A stretch of 64,000 nucleotides of DNA from Peribacillus butanolivorans. Its GTDB lineage: Bacteria > Bacillota > Bacilli > Bacillales > DSM-1321. Position 1 is the first letter of the stretch. Every line of letters starts with the position of its first letter. The notes under the pieces are model-generated. The model made no database searches, was not told where the DNA came from, and saw nothing but the letters and a program-made list of their open reading frames with translations. Below, piece by piece: positions 1-11,836 of the stretch. The DNA lies in contig NZ_LGYA01000005.1 of assembly GCF_001273755.1 (NCBI RefSeq), positions 471,842-535,841 on the forward strand, read 5' to 3'. The position numbers and the translations under genes are program-made.

Positions 1-149
1 CAGGACTCAATCTAATGAATGAAGCCATAAGGCTTCTAACCGTAGGAACTACGGGAGTAGCCTAATTAAAAATTGGCCGATAGGCTAATGTTCTTAGGAA
101 TCCCCCACTACAATCAGACCGTAAGGTCGATAAGTGGTGGGTAGTTCAA
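1..149 (+). mobile_element. Right end of an IS200/IS605-family element (partial)
   Basis: The window opens inside the last codons of a TnpB-type gene. After its stop come nested hairpins (58-63 with 82-87; 102-109 with 133-141; inner 117-120 with 125-128) and the element appears to end at TTCAA (145-149), the type of right-end sequence known for this family. The left part lies outside the window, so the presence of a tnpA and the completeness of the element are unknown. Confidence 0.75.
3..65 (+). CDS. tnpB: TnpB (OrfB) RNA-guided nuclease, C-terminal 20 residues only
   Basis: The frame starting at position 3 reads GLNLMNEAIRLLTVGTTGVA and stops with TAA at 63-65. This is the characteristic tail of IS200/IS605 OrfB/TnpB proteins, where an N-rich NLMNEAIRLL segment precedes a short GTTG-type end. 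Known TnpB proteins are RuvC-like nucleases guided by an omega RNA made from the 3' end of the same element. The catalytic core is outside the window, so whether this copy is intact cannot be judged. Confidence 0.75.
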   Translation, partial: GLNLMNEAIRLLTVGTTGVA

Positions 150-165
150 GTTTAAAGATGAAAAC
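58..165 (+). ncRNA. Omega-RNA-like 3' scaffold plus possible guide (partial)
   Basis: Known omega RNAs overlap the tnpB 3' end, fold into the right-end hairpins and carry a guide taken from the DNA just beyond the element. Here stems 58-63/82-87, 102-109/133-141 and 117-120/125-128 precede TTCAA at 145-149. The expected guide is about 150-165 (GTTTAAAGATGAAAAC). The fold is visible by eye; expression and processing are inferred. Confidence 0.5.
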
Positions 166-207
166 TAAGGGTATAGAATTAATAGAGTAATAAAGTGATT
201 CACAAAT

Positions 208-411
208 TTGAAAGGATGGTTCACTATCAATACTTTAGATTTAAATGTAACAAGCGAAATGGAAAAAGCGATGCAGTTATCACATGGGATTGGCTATAAT
301 GAGTACAGCAGAAATTTAGACCTCCGTATCGAGGTTGAGAAAGAACGAGATAAGGAACATGAAAAGTGCAACAAAATGGTCATTGACCTACAACGTAAAA
401 TTCACGGTTAA
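208..411 (+). CDS. Possible 67-residue hypothetical protein, TTG start
   Basis: An open frame of 67 codons begins with TTG and has a charged, helix-prone C-terminal half (residues about 38-65) that could form a coiled coil. There is no convincing ribosome site upstream and I recognise no family. It sits just downstream of the IS right end, so it may be a leftover of a disrupted gene or chance. From 412 to about 850 I see no gene, only AT-rich DNA with the suf leader. Confidence 0.2.
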   Translation: MKGWFTINTLDLNVTSEMEKAMQLSHGIGYNEYSRNLDLRIEVEKERDKEHEKCNKMVIDLQRKIHG

Positions 412-730
412 GCATATAAAAGAGTCTTTAAAAGATCGGTCTGTAGAGGTAAAATGATAAGTGGTCTAGAAAATAAGGGTTTCCTTATTAGATTAACTTA
501 CATAACACCTAGCAGACCTTTTTTTCTTTAACAAAGGTAATACGTACCTTCCAATTAAGGTTTTTTAGACATATATTAATAAGAACGAAGGTTTGTTGAA
601 TAATAAGTTTTAAATAAGAAAAGCTAAAATAAGGCTCTATTTGCTGTAAATAGCCTATAACAGTGGGATTTGTAACAATAGGACAGGTTTTCATCATGAA
701 AGAAGTGGAAACCCCTATCTATATTAGTTG

Positions 731-762
731 ATTCCAAATTGGATTTGTTATAAAATTGGAAT
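731..762. repeat. Inverted repeat in the suf leader
   Basis: ATTCCAA (731-737) is matched by TTGGAAT (756-762) around an 18-base AT-rich centre. It lies about 100 bases before sufC and is followed by two direct TGAGAAT copies (762-768 and 772-778). It could be an operator or a leader hairpin; no known regulator site is matched. Confidence 0.35.
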
Positions 763-861
763 GAGAATAAAGTGAGAATGCTTTTATGAAAAATAAATAG
801 TAAAGAAAGTAGTTTTTACTTTCTGGTAATAAAATAGGAATTAGTTCACGGAGGTATTATT

Positions 862-1647
862 ATGTCAGCTTCTACATTAACGGTTAAAGATCTTCACGTA
901 TCAATTGAGGGTAAAGAGATTTTAAAAGGGGTTAACCTTGAAGTAAAAGGCGGAGAAATCCATGCAATCATGGGACCAAATGGAACTGGTAAATCCACTT
1001 TATCTTCAGCAATTATGGGTCACCCTAAATATGAAGTAACAAGCGGCAGCATCACATTCGATGGTGAAGACGTATTGGAAATGGAAGTTGACGAGCGCGC
1101 ACGTGTTGGTCTTTTCCTTGCTATGCAATATCCAAGCGAAATCAGTGGTGTTACAAATGCTGACTTCTTACGTTCTTCTATCAATGCACGTCGTGAAGAA
1201 GGCGATGAAATTTCATTGATGAAATTCATCCGTAAAATGGACGAAAAAATGGCTTTCCTTGAAATGGATGAAGATATGGCGCAACGTTATTTAAATGAAG
1301 GATTCTCCGGTGGAGAGAAAAAACGTAACGAGATTCTTCAATTAATGATGATTCAGCCAAAAATCGCTATTTTAGATGAAATTGACTCTGGGCTAGATAT
1401 CGATGCTCTTAAAGTCGTTTCAAAAGGAATCAACGAAATGCGCGGAGAAGACTTTGGATGTTTAATCATCACTCACTACCAACGTCTATTAAATTACATC
1501 ACTCCTGATTACGTACATGTAATGATGCAAGGCCGTGTTGTAAAATCAGGCGGGCCTGAACTAGCTGCACGTTTAGAAGCAGAAGGTTATGATTGGATCA
1601 AACAAGAATTAGGCATTGAAGACGAAACTGTTGGCGAAGAAGCGTAA
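862..1647 (+). CDS. sufC: SufC, Fe-S cluster assembly ATPase
   Basis: Cytoplasmic ABC-type ATPase of the SufBC2D scaffold, which builds Fe-S clusters. The 261 residues show Walker A GPNGTGKST (38-46), the ABC signature SGGEKKR (149-155) and Walker B ending in D172-E173, with the GLDIDAL D-loop after it. Length is normal for the family. The ATG has a GGAGGTATTATT ribosome site. First gene of the order sufC-sufD-sufS-sufU-sufB, which is the usual Bacillus operon; sufD starts 15 bases after the stop. Confidence 0.97.
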   Translation: MSASTLTVKDLHVSIEGKEILKGVNLEVKGGEIHAIMGPNGTGKSTLSSAIMGHPKYEVTSGSITFDGEDVLEMEVDERARVGLFLAMQYPSEISGVTNADFLRSSINARREEGDEISLMKFIRKMDEKMAFLEMDEDMAQRYLNEGFSGGEKKRNEILQLMMIQPKIAILDEIDSGLDIDALKVVSKGINEMRGEDFGCLIITHYQRLLNYITPDYVHVMMQGRVVKSGGPELAARLEAEGYDWIKQELGIEDETVGEEA

Positions 1648-1662
1648 GTAGGAGGATTTGCA

Positions 1663-4611
<2,949 letters not shown>

Positions 4612-4667
4612 ATTAATTAAAATGAGCTGTTGTAGATTCAGCCATTTGAAATGGAGGAATACGAGCT

Positions 4668-6065
4668 ATGGCTAAGAAAATGCCTGAAATTGGTGATTAT
4701 AAATATGGCTTTGCGGATAAAGATGTTTCCATCTTCCGTTCAAAGCGTGGTCTGACAAAAGAAATCGTGGAAGAAATTTCTCGAATGAAGGATGAACCGC
4801 AATGGATGCTTGATTTCCGTTTGAAATCATTGGAGCATTTTTACAATATGCCAATGCCTCAATGGGGCGGCGACATGCAAAGCTTGAACTTTGATGAAAT
4901 CACATACTATGTTAAACCATCAGAGAAATCAGAGAAATCTTGGGATGAAGTACCTGACGAAATCAAACAAACTTTTGATAAATTAGGAATTCCTGAGGCA
5001 GAACAAAAATATTTAGCAGGTGTTTCTGCTCAATATGAATCCGAAGTAGTTTACCACAGCATGAAAGTAGAATTAGAAGATTTGGGTATCGTGTTTAAAG
5101 ATACGGACTCTGCACTTCGTGAAAATGAAGATATCTTCCGTGAGCATTTCGGTAAAACAATCCCGCCTACTGATAATAAGTTTTCGGCATTGAATTCAGC
5201 TGTATGGTCAGGCGGATCTTTCATCTATGTACCAAAAGGTGTTAAAGTAGATACTCCGCTTCAAGCATATTTCCGAATCAACTCTGAAAACATGGGTCAA
5301 TTCGAACGTACGCTAATCATTGTGGATGAAGGAGCATCTGTTCACTATGTAGAAGGTTGTACAGCACCTGTTTATACAACTAACTCTCTTCATAGTGCAG
5401 TTGTTGAAATCATCATTAAAAAAGATGCTTACTGCCGTTACACAACGATTCAAAACTGGGCAAACAACGTGTTTAACCTGGTTACGAAACGTGCGGTTTG
5501 TGATGCAAATGCAACAATGGAGTGGATTGATGGAAACATTGGTTCTAAATTGACAATGAAATATCCTGCTGTCATCTTAAAAGGTGAAGGTGCTCGTGGT
5601 ATGACATTATCTATTGCTATTGCTGGAAAAGGCCAACACCAAGATGCTGGAGCAAAAATGATTCATCTTGCGCCAAATACATCTTCAACTATTGTATCAA
5701 AATCAATTTCTAAACAAGGCGGAAAAGTAACATACCGTGGTATCGTTCACTTTGGACGTAAAGCGGATGGAGCTCGTTCTAACATTGAGTGTGATACATT
5801 AATCATGGATAATCAGTCTACATCTGATACAATCCCTTACAATGAAATCCTGAATGACAACATTTCTCTTGAACATGAAGCGAAGGTATCCAAAGTATCA
5901 GAAGAGCAATTGTTCTACCTGATGAGCCGCGGAATCTCCGAGCAAGAAGCAACAGAAATGATCGTTATGGGCTTCATCGAACCATTTACAAAAGAACTTC
6001 CAATGGAATATGCGGTTGAAATGAACCGTCTGATCAAGTTCGAAATGGAAGGCTCAATCGGATAA
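4668..6065 (+). CDS. sufB: SufB, Fe-S cluster scaffold subunit
   Basis: Scaffold on which the cluster is assembled with SufD and SufC. The 465-residue length is typical. The N-terminal third is helical, followed by the beta-helix core with the [10 protein letters not shown] segment, and the helical C-terminus contains [19 protein letters not shown]. Ribosome site TGGAGGAATACGAGCT precedes the ATG. Last gene of the operon, followed by a strong terminator at 6113-6152. Confidence 0.97.
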   Translation: MAKKMPEIGDYKYGFADKDVSIFRSKRGLTKEIVEEISRMKDEPQWMLDFRLKSLEHFYNMPMPQWGGDMQSLNFDEITYYVKPSEKSEKSWDEVPDEIKQTFDKLGIPEAEQKYLAGVSAQYESEVVYHSMKVELEDLGIVFKDTDSALRENEDIFREHFGKTIPPTDNKFSALNSAVWSGGSFIYVPKGVKVDTPLQAYFRINSENMGQFERTLIIVDEGASVHYVEGCTAPVYTTNSLHSAVVEIIIKKDAYCRYTTIQNWANNVFNLVTKRAVCDANATMEWIDGNIGSKLTMKYPAVILKGEGARGMTLSIAIAGKGQHQDAGAKMIHLAPNTSSTIVSKSISKQGGKVTYRGIVHFGRKADGARSNIECDTLIMDNQSTSDTIPYNEILNDNISLEHEAKVSKVSEEQLFYLMSRGISEQEATEMIVMGFIEPFTKELPMEYAVEMNRLIKFEMEGSIG

Positions 6066-6112
6066 TAACCGACTAATTTGCCTGTAGTGCATTTTAGAAT
6101 AACCGATTCATA

Positions 6113-6152
6113 TAAAAAGCCTGCCAGGTAGATCCGGCAGGCTTTTTCTTTT
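6113..6152 (+). terminator. Rho-independent terminator of the suf operon
   Basis: Stem AGCCTGCC (6118-6125) with GGCAGGCT (6136-6143) followed by a T-rich tract. Confidence 0.9.
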
Positions 6153-6171
6153 GGGAAATAATTCGGGAAAT

Positions 6172-6184
6172 GGGGTCTGACCCC
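6172..6184. repeat. Perfect palindrome GGGGTCTGACCCC
   Basis: Six-base arms around a single T, four bases upstream of the yunF ribosome site (6188-6193). It may be a REP-like short palindrome or a translation-affecting hairpin. Confidence 0.5.
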
Positions 6185-6201
6185 TAAAAGGAGTGGTGCA
6201 G

Positions 6202-7050
6202 ATGATTTATGTTGGGGTGACTGGTTGGGGTGATCATGATAGTTTGTATCGTGACGGGGTGTCCCAACGTGATAAGCTGAAAGAGTATGTGGCTCATTTT
6301 CCTGTAGTGGAGGTGGACGCTTCGTTTTATGCGGTCCAGCCTAAGAGGAACAGCGAAAAGTGGGTATCCGAGACACCGGTTCCTTTTCAATTTGTTGTAA
6401 AAGCCTATCAAGGGATGACAGGGCATCAGCGTGGAGAAATTCCTTTTGAAAATAAAAAAGAAATGTTTAAAGCTTTCCGTGACTCTCTTGAAGCCTATCA
6501 AAAAGCCGGCAAGCTAGCAATGGTGCTGTTTCAATTTCCACCATGGTTTGATTGTAAGCGGGAGAATGTAAACTATTTACGGTGGTGCAAAGCAGAGATG
6601 GGGGATACTCCAGTAGCTATTGAGTTCCGGAATCGAAGCTGGTACAGACCCAACATGTATCAGCAAACCCTGGACTTTATCCAAAAGGAAGGTTGGATTC
6701 ATACTGTATGTGATGAGCCGCAGGCAGGAGAAGGGTCCATTCCTATTGTGCTCGAGTCTATACATCCAGATAAAACCTTAGTTCGCCTTCATGGCCGCAA
6801 TATCCATGGTTGGCAAAAGCCTTCTTCAGGGGATAATTGGCGGGAAGTTCGTTATTTATACCGATACAATCATCAGGAATTGACCGAATGGGTGGAGAAA
6901 ATCAGGAAATTAGAAAAACAGAGTAAGGATATATATGTCCTTTTCAATAATAACTCAGGCGGAGATGCCGCAGATAATGCCAAGCAGATGATTGAGATGC
7001 TTGGTATAGAATATGAAGGGCTAGCCCCTAAGCAGCTTGGTTTGTTTTAA
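6202..7050 (+). CDS. yunF: YunF, DUF72 family TIM-barrel protein
   Basis: DUF72 protein of 282 residues beginning MIYVGVTGWGDHDSLY. Family hallmarks visible are the N-terminal GxTGW, the VEVDASFYAVQ strand, FQFPPWF and AIEFRNRSWY, and the C-terminal LFNNNSGGDAADNA segment. Its reaction is not established. The start is the ATG at 6202, eight bases after AAGGAG; the upstream GTG at 6193 lies inside the ribosome site. It precedes yunE, yunD and yunC, a cluster also found in B. subtilis. Confidence 0.9.
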   Translation: MIYVGVTGWGDHDSLYRDGVSQRDKLKEYVAHFPVVEVDASFYAVQPKRNSEKWVSETPVPFQFVVKAYQGMTGHQRGEIPFENKKEMFKAFRDSLEAYQKAGKLAMVLFQFPPWFDCKRENVNYLRWCKAEMGDTPVAIEFRNRSWYRPNMYQQTLDFIQKEGWIHTVCDEPQAGEGSIPIVLESIHPDKTLVRLHGRNIHGWQKPSSGDNWREVRYLYRYNHQELTEWVEKIRKLEKQSKDIYVLFNNNSGGDAADNAKQMIEMLGIEYEGLAPKQLGLF

Positions 7051-7137
7051 GCGTCATTATATAATTAATAAATTAGCTGATGTGACAAACTAGTAAGGGA
7101 TCGCGAGGCCCACAAACAGATAAAGGCGGATTTCTTC

Positions 7138-7965
7138 ATGGTATGGTTAGTATTAGTGGGTATCGGGTTATTAGCAGGCTCAATCGGCGCTCTCATTGGC
7201 CTGGGTGGCGGCATAATCATAGTACCTTCCCTTTTGTTTCTAGGTACATCGACAGATATTATCGATGAACTAACACCTCAAGTCGCCGTCGGTGTTTCAA
7301 CTGTTATTATGATTTTTACCGGGTTATCTTCTACTTTATCCTATATGAAGCATAAAGTAGTCGATTATAAGGCTGGCTTAATTTTCTTTATAGGCAGTGC
7401 TCCTGGAGGAATAATTGGAGCCTATGTTAATAAAAACCTTGATGTGGAAGCCTTTTCGTTGTACTTTGGAATCTTCATGGTATTAATGGCTTTGGTTTTA
7501 TTAGTAAAAGGCCGCCTGAAGCCTATGGTATTCAAACCTGGAACAGGGAAGGTCGTAAAAACGTATAAAAATAAAAATGGACAAGTATCTTCTTATGGAT
7601 ATTACCCTCTGGTAGCGATATTAATTGCTTTAGTCGTTGGATTCAGTTCCGGTTTATTTGGGATTGGCGGAGGTTCCTTAATGGTTCCAGTAATGATACT
7701 GATGTTCTTCTTCCCGCCGCATATGGCTGTAGCGACGTCGATGTTCATGGTGTTTCTGTCTTCCATTACTAATTCGATTGCACATATTTCGCTTGGTAAT
7801 GTAAATTGGCCATATGCTTTTGCCCTTATTCCCGGAGCCTGGTTTGGCGCAAAATTGGGTGCATTTATTAATACACGCTTAAAAAGTACATCGCTCGAAA
7901 AAATGTTGAAAATTGTGCTGATAATCATTGGTCTACGTCTTATATACCAAGGTATTACAGGATAA
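7138..7965 (+). CDS. yunE: YunE, TauE/SafE-type membrane transporter
   Basis: Hydrophobic 275-residue protein with about eight membrane spans. The two homologous halves each carry a glycine motif, GLGGGIIIVP (21-30) and GIGGGSLMVP (175-184), typical of TauE/SafE sulfite or sulfonate exporters. Substrate cannot be read from sequence. A hydrophilic loop lies near 130-155. Thirteen bases separate it from yunD, so the two are probably cotranscribed. Confidence 0.88.
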   Translation: MVWLVLVGIGLLAGSIGALIGLGGGIIIVPSLLFLGTSTDIIDELTPQVAVGVSTVIMIFTGLSSTLSYMKHKVVDYKAGLIFFIGSAPGGIIGAYVNKNLDVEAFSLYFGIFMVLMALVLLVKGRLKPMVFKPGTGKVVKTYKNKNGQVSSYGYYPLVAILIALVVGFSSGLFGIGGGSLMVPVMILMFFFPPHMAVATSMFMVFLSSITNSIAHISLGNVNWPYAFALIPGAWFGAKLGAFINTRLKSTSLEKMLKIVLIIIGLRLIYQGITG

Positions 7966-7978
7966 CGAGGAGGAAAAA

Positions 7979-9364
7979 ATGTCAGAAATCATTCATATAT
8001 ATCACACCAATGATCTTCATAGTCATTTTGAAAACTGGCCTCGTATTGATAAGTTTCTTAAAGAAAGAAGACAACTTCATCAAGAAACGGGAGAAGAAGC
8101 GATCATACTAGATATAGGAGATCATGTTGATCGCTGGCACCCATATACAGAAGGTACTTTAGGGAAAGGGAATATTGAACTGCTGAATGAAGCGGGTTAT
8201 CAATATGTAACAATCGGCAATAATGAAGGAATCACTTTGCCGCATGAAGCGTTAGACTCCTTATATGAGAATGCAAAGTTCCAAGTGCTGGCAGCCAATA
8301 TCTATAACCAGAATAATGAAAGACCGGAATGGGCGCTGCCTTATTGGATACATACGACGGCAAAAGGTACAAAGATTGCCATGATAGGATTGACTGCTTA
8401 TTTTCAAAAGTTTTATTCAGCTATGGGTTGGGAACTAACCGAACCATTTGCGGAATTAAAGACACAGCTACATAAGATTAAAGGTGAAGCAGATGCAATC
8501 ATCATACTTTCCCACCTAGGCATTCATGATGACGAAAGAATGGCAGAGGACTTTCCCGAGATTGATGTCATTCTTGGTGCACATACCCATCACATACTTC
8601 ATCAAGGCAAATTAGTCAATAATACGCTTCTTTGTGGTGCTGGGAAATATGGCTTTTTTATTGGACAGGTAGAAATGTCCGTCAATGAAGAAATGAAAGT
8701 CTGTAAAAAGAGGGCTATGCTCTATGATACAAACGATCTTCCAGAATTAGAGAATGAACGATCTTGGATTGAAGAGATGTACCAGGCCGGAGGAGAGACT
8801 CTTCAACAAGTCGCAGTAAACTTACCCGAGTCTTTGGAAAATGAATGGTTTAAAGTTAGTCCGCTTACTGAAATCCTTGGGGAGGCTTTAAGGGAGTGGA
8901 GTGAGGCAGATTGTACCTTTTTGAATGCAGGCCTGCTACTTGATGGTTTGTTAAAGGGACCTGTCACAAAAGGGGATATTCATCGAATCTGTCCACACCC
9001 GATTAATCCATGCATCGTTGAGGTTAACGGTAATGAATTAAAGGAAATCTTAATGCAATCGAGAAATGAGGAGTGGCCTCATATTCAGGTAAAGGGGTTC
9101 GGTTTCCGTGGGAAAATCATGGGAGTCATGCATTATGATCAAATAGAATTTAAAGAAGTTACAAAAGGAATAGTAAAAGAGATTCTTATAAATGGGGAAA
9201 AGCTTCAGCCTCATAAGTCCTATAAACTTGCGATACCGGATATGTTCACGTTTGGGCACTTCTTTCCAAGTATCCAGCGCTCTAATCGAAAAGATTACTT
9301 ATTGCCGGAATTTTTACGGGATATCCTATTATGGAAGTTGAAAAAAGTATATCCGAATGAATAG
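7979..9364 (+). CDS. yunD: YunD, 5'-nucleotidase-type metallophosphoesterase
   Basis: Two-domain UshA-like protein of 461 residues: an N-terminal metallophosphoesterase domain (about 4-215) with HTNDLHSHF (9-17), DIGDHVD and LGAHTHH, and a C-terminal substrate-binding 5'-nucleotidase domain (about 280-430). No signal peptide is present, so it is probably cytoplasmic. The usual GNHE motif reads GNNE here. Start is the ATG with GAGGAGGAAAAA ahead of it; the longer frame from 7928 overlaps yunE without a ribosome site. Confidence 0.9.
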   Translation: MSEIIHIYHTNDLHSHFENWPRIDKFLKERRQLHQETGEEAIILDIGDHVDRWHPYTEGTLGKGNIELLNEAGYQYVTIGNNEGITLPHEALDSLYENAKFQVLAANIYNQNNERPEWALPYWIHTTAKGTKIAMIGLTAYFQKFYSAMGWELTEPFAELKTQLHKIKGEADAIIILSHLGIHDDERMAEDFPEIDVILGAHTHHILHQGKLVNNTLLCGAGKYGFFIGQVEMSVNEEMKVCKKRAMLYDTNDLPELENERSWIEEMYQAGGETLQQVAVNLPESLENEWFKVSPLTEILGEALREWSEADCTFLNAGLLLDGLLKGPVTKGDIHRICPHPINPCIVEVNGNELKEILMQSRNEEWPHIQVKGFGFRGKIMGVMHYDQIEFKEVTKGIVKEILINGEKLQPHKSYKLAIPDMFTFGHFFPSIQRSNRKDYLLPEFLRDILLWKLKKVYPNE

Positions 9365-9425
9365 GCTATAAACACGGTTTCTCCCTTTTTTTCATAAAGT
9401 ATGGGGAAGAAAGGGGCGAAACCAA

Positions 9426-9728
9426 TTGATTAACATGATGCCAATAATACTTGAAAATCATACATTCCTAGCTATTTCTGTCCAACTGCCCAAAACCAAT
9501 TTGCTTGCTGTCGCGTCCGAAAAAGGGTATATAATGTGCGGTGCTCTAGATATCGGACTACTAAATGATAAATTGAAAAATCGTAAGATCCTTGCAGGAA
9601 GGGCAACTGGTGTTAAGTCGATTGAAGAGCTTTTAGATGCACCACTTGAATCGGTTACATGGGAGGCCGCGGAAAAGGGCATTCATCCAGGGATGATTGG
9701 AAAAAAGGCATTAATGAAAATGATTTAA
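9426..9728 (+). CDS. yunC: YunC, DUF1805 family protein
   Basis: Small 100-residue DUF1805 protein of unknown function. Recognisable segments are KTNLLAVASEKGYIMCGALD and the end-half LDAPLESVTWEA. A TTG start at 9426 is chosen because AAGGGG lies nine bases upstream and the resulting N-terminus (MINMMPI) matches the family; an in-frame ATG three codons on would be too far. Last gene of the yunFEDC group. Confidence 0.88.
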   Translation: MINMMPIILENHTFLAISVQLPKTNLLAVASEKGYIMCGALDIGLLNDKLKNRKILAGRATGVKSIEELLDAPLESVTWEAAEKGIHPGMIGKKALMKMI

Positions 9729-9730
9729 TC

Positions 9731-9768
9731 AGGAGGGCTTTCCTTTATCTAGAGGGAGCCTTGTTTTT
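9731..9768 (+). terminator. Weak terminator after yunC
   Basis: AGGGCTTTCCT pairs imperfectly with AGGGAGCCT, followed by TTGTTTTT. Confidence 0.4.
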
Positions 9769-9775
9769 AATTCAA

Positions 9776-9831
9776 CTAGATAAATCAATATTTTTTTACA
9801 AATATGTACAATAACGGATTGATTTTTCTAG
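9776..9831. repeat. Long inverted repeat upstream of the HD-GYP gene
   Basis: CTAGATAAATCAAT (9776-9789) and ATTGATTTTTCTAG (9818-9831) match at 13 of 14 positions, 28 bases apart, ending 75 bases before the HD-GYP start codon. It could be a two-site operator. Confidence 0.45.
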
Positions 9832-9906
9832 ATATTGTCCGATAATCCTTATAAAGGAATATGAACGTGGATTTACAAATCTTGAATGGGGAAACGGAGT
9901 ATAATT

Positions 9907-11004
9907 ATGAGGCTATCTATTACAGAGTCTCTCACCCCAGGAGCCAAGCTCGGAAAAAGCATCTATAATGAGCGGGGTAATATCCTATTGGCTGAGGGCC
10001 TAACATTAACGCAGAACATGATTAATCGACTGGTTTTCCTTAATATTCCCTTTGTCTACATTCAAGACTCAAGGACGGATGACATTATTCCTGCGCCTAC
10101 AATCGCTGGGGGATTAAGGCGAGACGCTATTCAAACGATAGAAAGCACTTTTCTGGACTTGAAAAAAAATATGAAGCTGGATGGTTCGTTTACGATAGAG
10201 AAGGCCAACGTTAAGTTCACTCAAATAGTAAGAAACATCATGGAAGAGTTGAACAGGAATAAAGAGTTACTGACTTTATTGGCTGATGTTTATACATATG
10301 ATGATTATATTTTTACTCATTCCTTTAATGTGACCTTATATACACTGGCAATTGGGATGGAATTGAACATAAATAAAAAGAATCTAGAAGCTCTTGGGCT
10401 TGGAGCGATCTTGCATGATGTCGGGAAAATACTTGTCCCTGTGGATACTTTACGAAAAACCGGTAAGTTAACAGAAGATGAGTTTGAGCAAATCAAGAAG
10501 CACGCCGATTATGGGTTCCAACTTATAAAAAATGTACACACTGTATCACTCCTAGTTGCGAATTGTGCTTATCAGCATCACGAAAGATTAGATGGATCTG
10601 GTTATCCCCGTGGTATCAAAGGGGATGAAATCCATTATTTCGGTAAGATTATTGCCGTGGCTGATGTGTTTGATGCCGTTACGTCTAACCGGGTTTACCG
10701 CAAGGCTATGATGCCGCATGAGGGCTTGGAAATTCTTTATGCCGGAGCAGGAAGGAAGTTTGATAATACGATCATTGAGGCTTTCCGCCGGGCGGTTGCT
10801 ATATACCCAAATGGACTATTTATTGAATTGAATGATGGGAGAAAAGGGGTCGTGACTGCTCAAAATGAGGGAATAGGAGACCGTCCCATGATACGAATCC
10901 TTGAGGAAAATGGTGAACAGATAGTAGAGCCCTATGAAGTGAATTTGAAGAAAAACCTGCACTTGCTGATTAGGAAATGCCTAAACATACAAGAAACAGC
11001 CTAA
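9907..11004 (+). CDS. HD-GYP domain protein, probable c-di-GMP phosphodiesterase
   Basis: The 365-residue protein has an N-terminal region of about 120 residues and a C-terminal HD-GYP domain. H170-D171 (ILHDVGK) form the HD pair and HHERLDGSGYP (224-234) is the full GYP signature, so metal binding and cyclic-dinucleotide hydrolysis are plausible. No membrane or receiver domain is seen. The ATG at 9907 is seven bases after ACGGAG; the upstream ATG at 9886 has no ribosome site. A shared terminator separates it from yunB on the other strand. Confidence 0.88.
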   Translation: MRLSITESLTPGAKLGKSIYNERGNILLAEGLTLTQNMINRLVFLNIPFVYIQDSRTDDIIPAPTIAGGLRRDAIQTIESTFLDLKKNMKLDGSFTIEKANVKFTQIVRNIMEELNRNKELLTLLADVYTYDDYIFTHSFNVTLYTLAIGMELNINKKNLEALGLGAILHDVGKILVPVDTLRKTGKLTEDEFEQIKKHADYGFQLIKNVHTVSLLVANCAYQHHERLDGSGYPRGIKGDEIHYFGKIIAVADVFDAVTSNRVYRKAMMPHEGLEILYAGAGRKFDNTIIEAFRRAVAIYPNGLFIELNDGRKGVVTAQNEGIGDRPMIRILEENGEQIVEPYEVNLKKNLHLLIRKCLNIQETA

Positions 11005-11030
11005 CCTGTTACTGGTTAAGCTGTTTTTTT
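10995..11030. terminator. Bidirectional terminator between HD-GYP gene and yunB
   Basis: CAGCCTAACC (10997-11006) pairs with GGTTAAGCTG (11014-11023), one mismatch, with T7 on the plus side; it overlaps the yunB stop. Confidence 0.8.
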
Positions 11031-11781
11031 ATTCCTTGCTATCCTTCATAATGGCCGGAGGGACTGAGCCGCTTCCGTTGCTGTAATAACTAGGTACGTC
11101 ACCATTAATCAGTATATCTCCAACCTTTACTTCCTGACTCACCTTAGTTTCCTCAGATAGTGAGGGGATGACAATTTGAATATTGACATTAAAATCAACG
11201 GTTAATTCATAATAAATGTTATTGATACCAGCGTTGGTCAGTTTGGTCTTTAAATCTGATTCAACGTTTCCAATGACAGACATTTTCACAGGAATCTCAG
11301 GTCCGTAATTTGAAAGAAGGTTATTTCCGGTAACTACACCAAGAGGTATATAGTACACAACGCTTTTATATTGTTCATCATTGAGTTTCGCTTTGCCGGT
11401 TTCAGTAAAAGGGTTTCCTTTTTTGATTCCTAGTTTATTTTGAATATCTTTAGTAATGTTGGATCTCAATTCACTATAAATCGTTGGATTGAAGCTGTAA
11501 GAAGAAGGGGCCCCCTCACCGCCTTTGCTGGTAGTGATCATTTCTTTCATATCAACCTTTGATATATTCTCATCAACAGCTTCATGAATCGTTTCTGTAG
11601 CAATACGCGTGATTTCTTTTTCAGCCACGCTCATGATAACGGGTTCGATTGCTTTATCAACATACCAGAGTGTAGAGATGCTCGATATGATAAAAAGGAT
11701 AAAAGAATAGAGAAATACTTTTCGGGTAGGAAGAGGTCCCTTTTTTCGGAATTTTTTTGGGCGAAATCTTTTTCGGAACAC
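11029..11781 (-). CDS. yunB: YunB, sporulation protein
   Basis: A 250-residue protein with a very basic N-terminus (RKRFRPKKFRKK), one membrane span around residues 24-42 and an extracytoplasmic domain. The YSEIRSNITKDIQ-like middle and SxLGVVTGNNLLS-type segment match YunB, known in B. subtilis as sporulation-specific under sigma-E. GTG start, with GGGGG six to ten bases upstream. Next to lytH as in B. subtilis. Confidence 0.9.
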   Translation of the reverse strand: MFRKRFRPKKFRKKGPLPTRKVFLYSFILFIISSISTLWYVDKAIEPVIMSVAEKEITRIATETIHEAVDENISKVDMKEMITTSKGGEGAPSSYSFNPTIYSELRSNITKDIQNKLGIKKGNPFTETGKAKLNDEQYKSVVYYIPLGVVTGNNLLSNYGPEIPVKMSVIGNVESDLKTKLTNAGINNIYYELTVDFNVNIQIVIPSLSEETKVSQEVKVGDILINGDVPSYYSNGSGSVPPAIMKDSKE

Positions 11782-11836
11782 GCTTTAGCCCCCTTTACTA
11801 ATACTTATGCATAAAGTTCAGGGGTTTATGTTCGTT

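Noticed and set aside
509-697. 62-codon frame on the minus strand as a gene
   Set aside because: AT-rich, no ribosome site, no recognisable motif; likely chance.
745-790. Fur box before sufC
   Set aside because: The two TGAGAAT units are direct repeats and not the inverted 7-1-7 arrangement.
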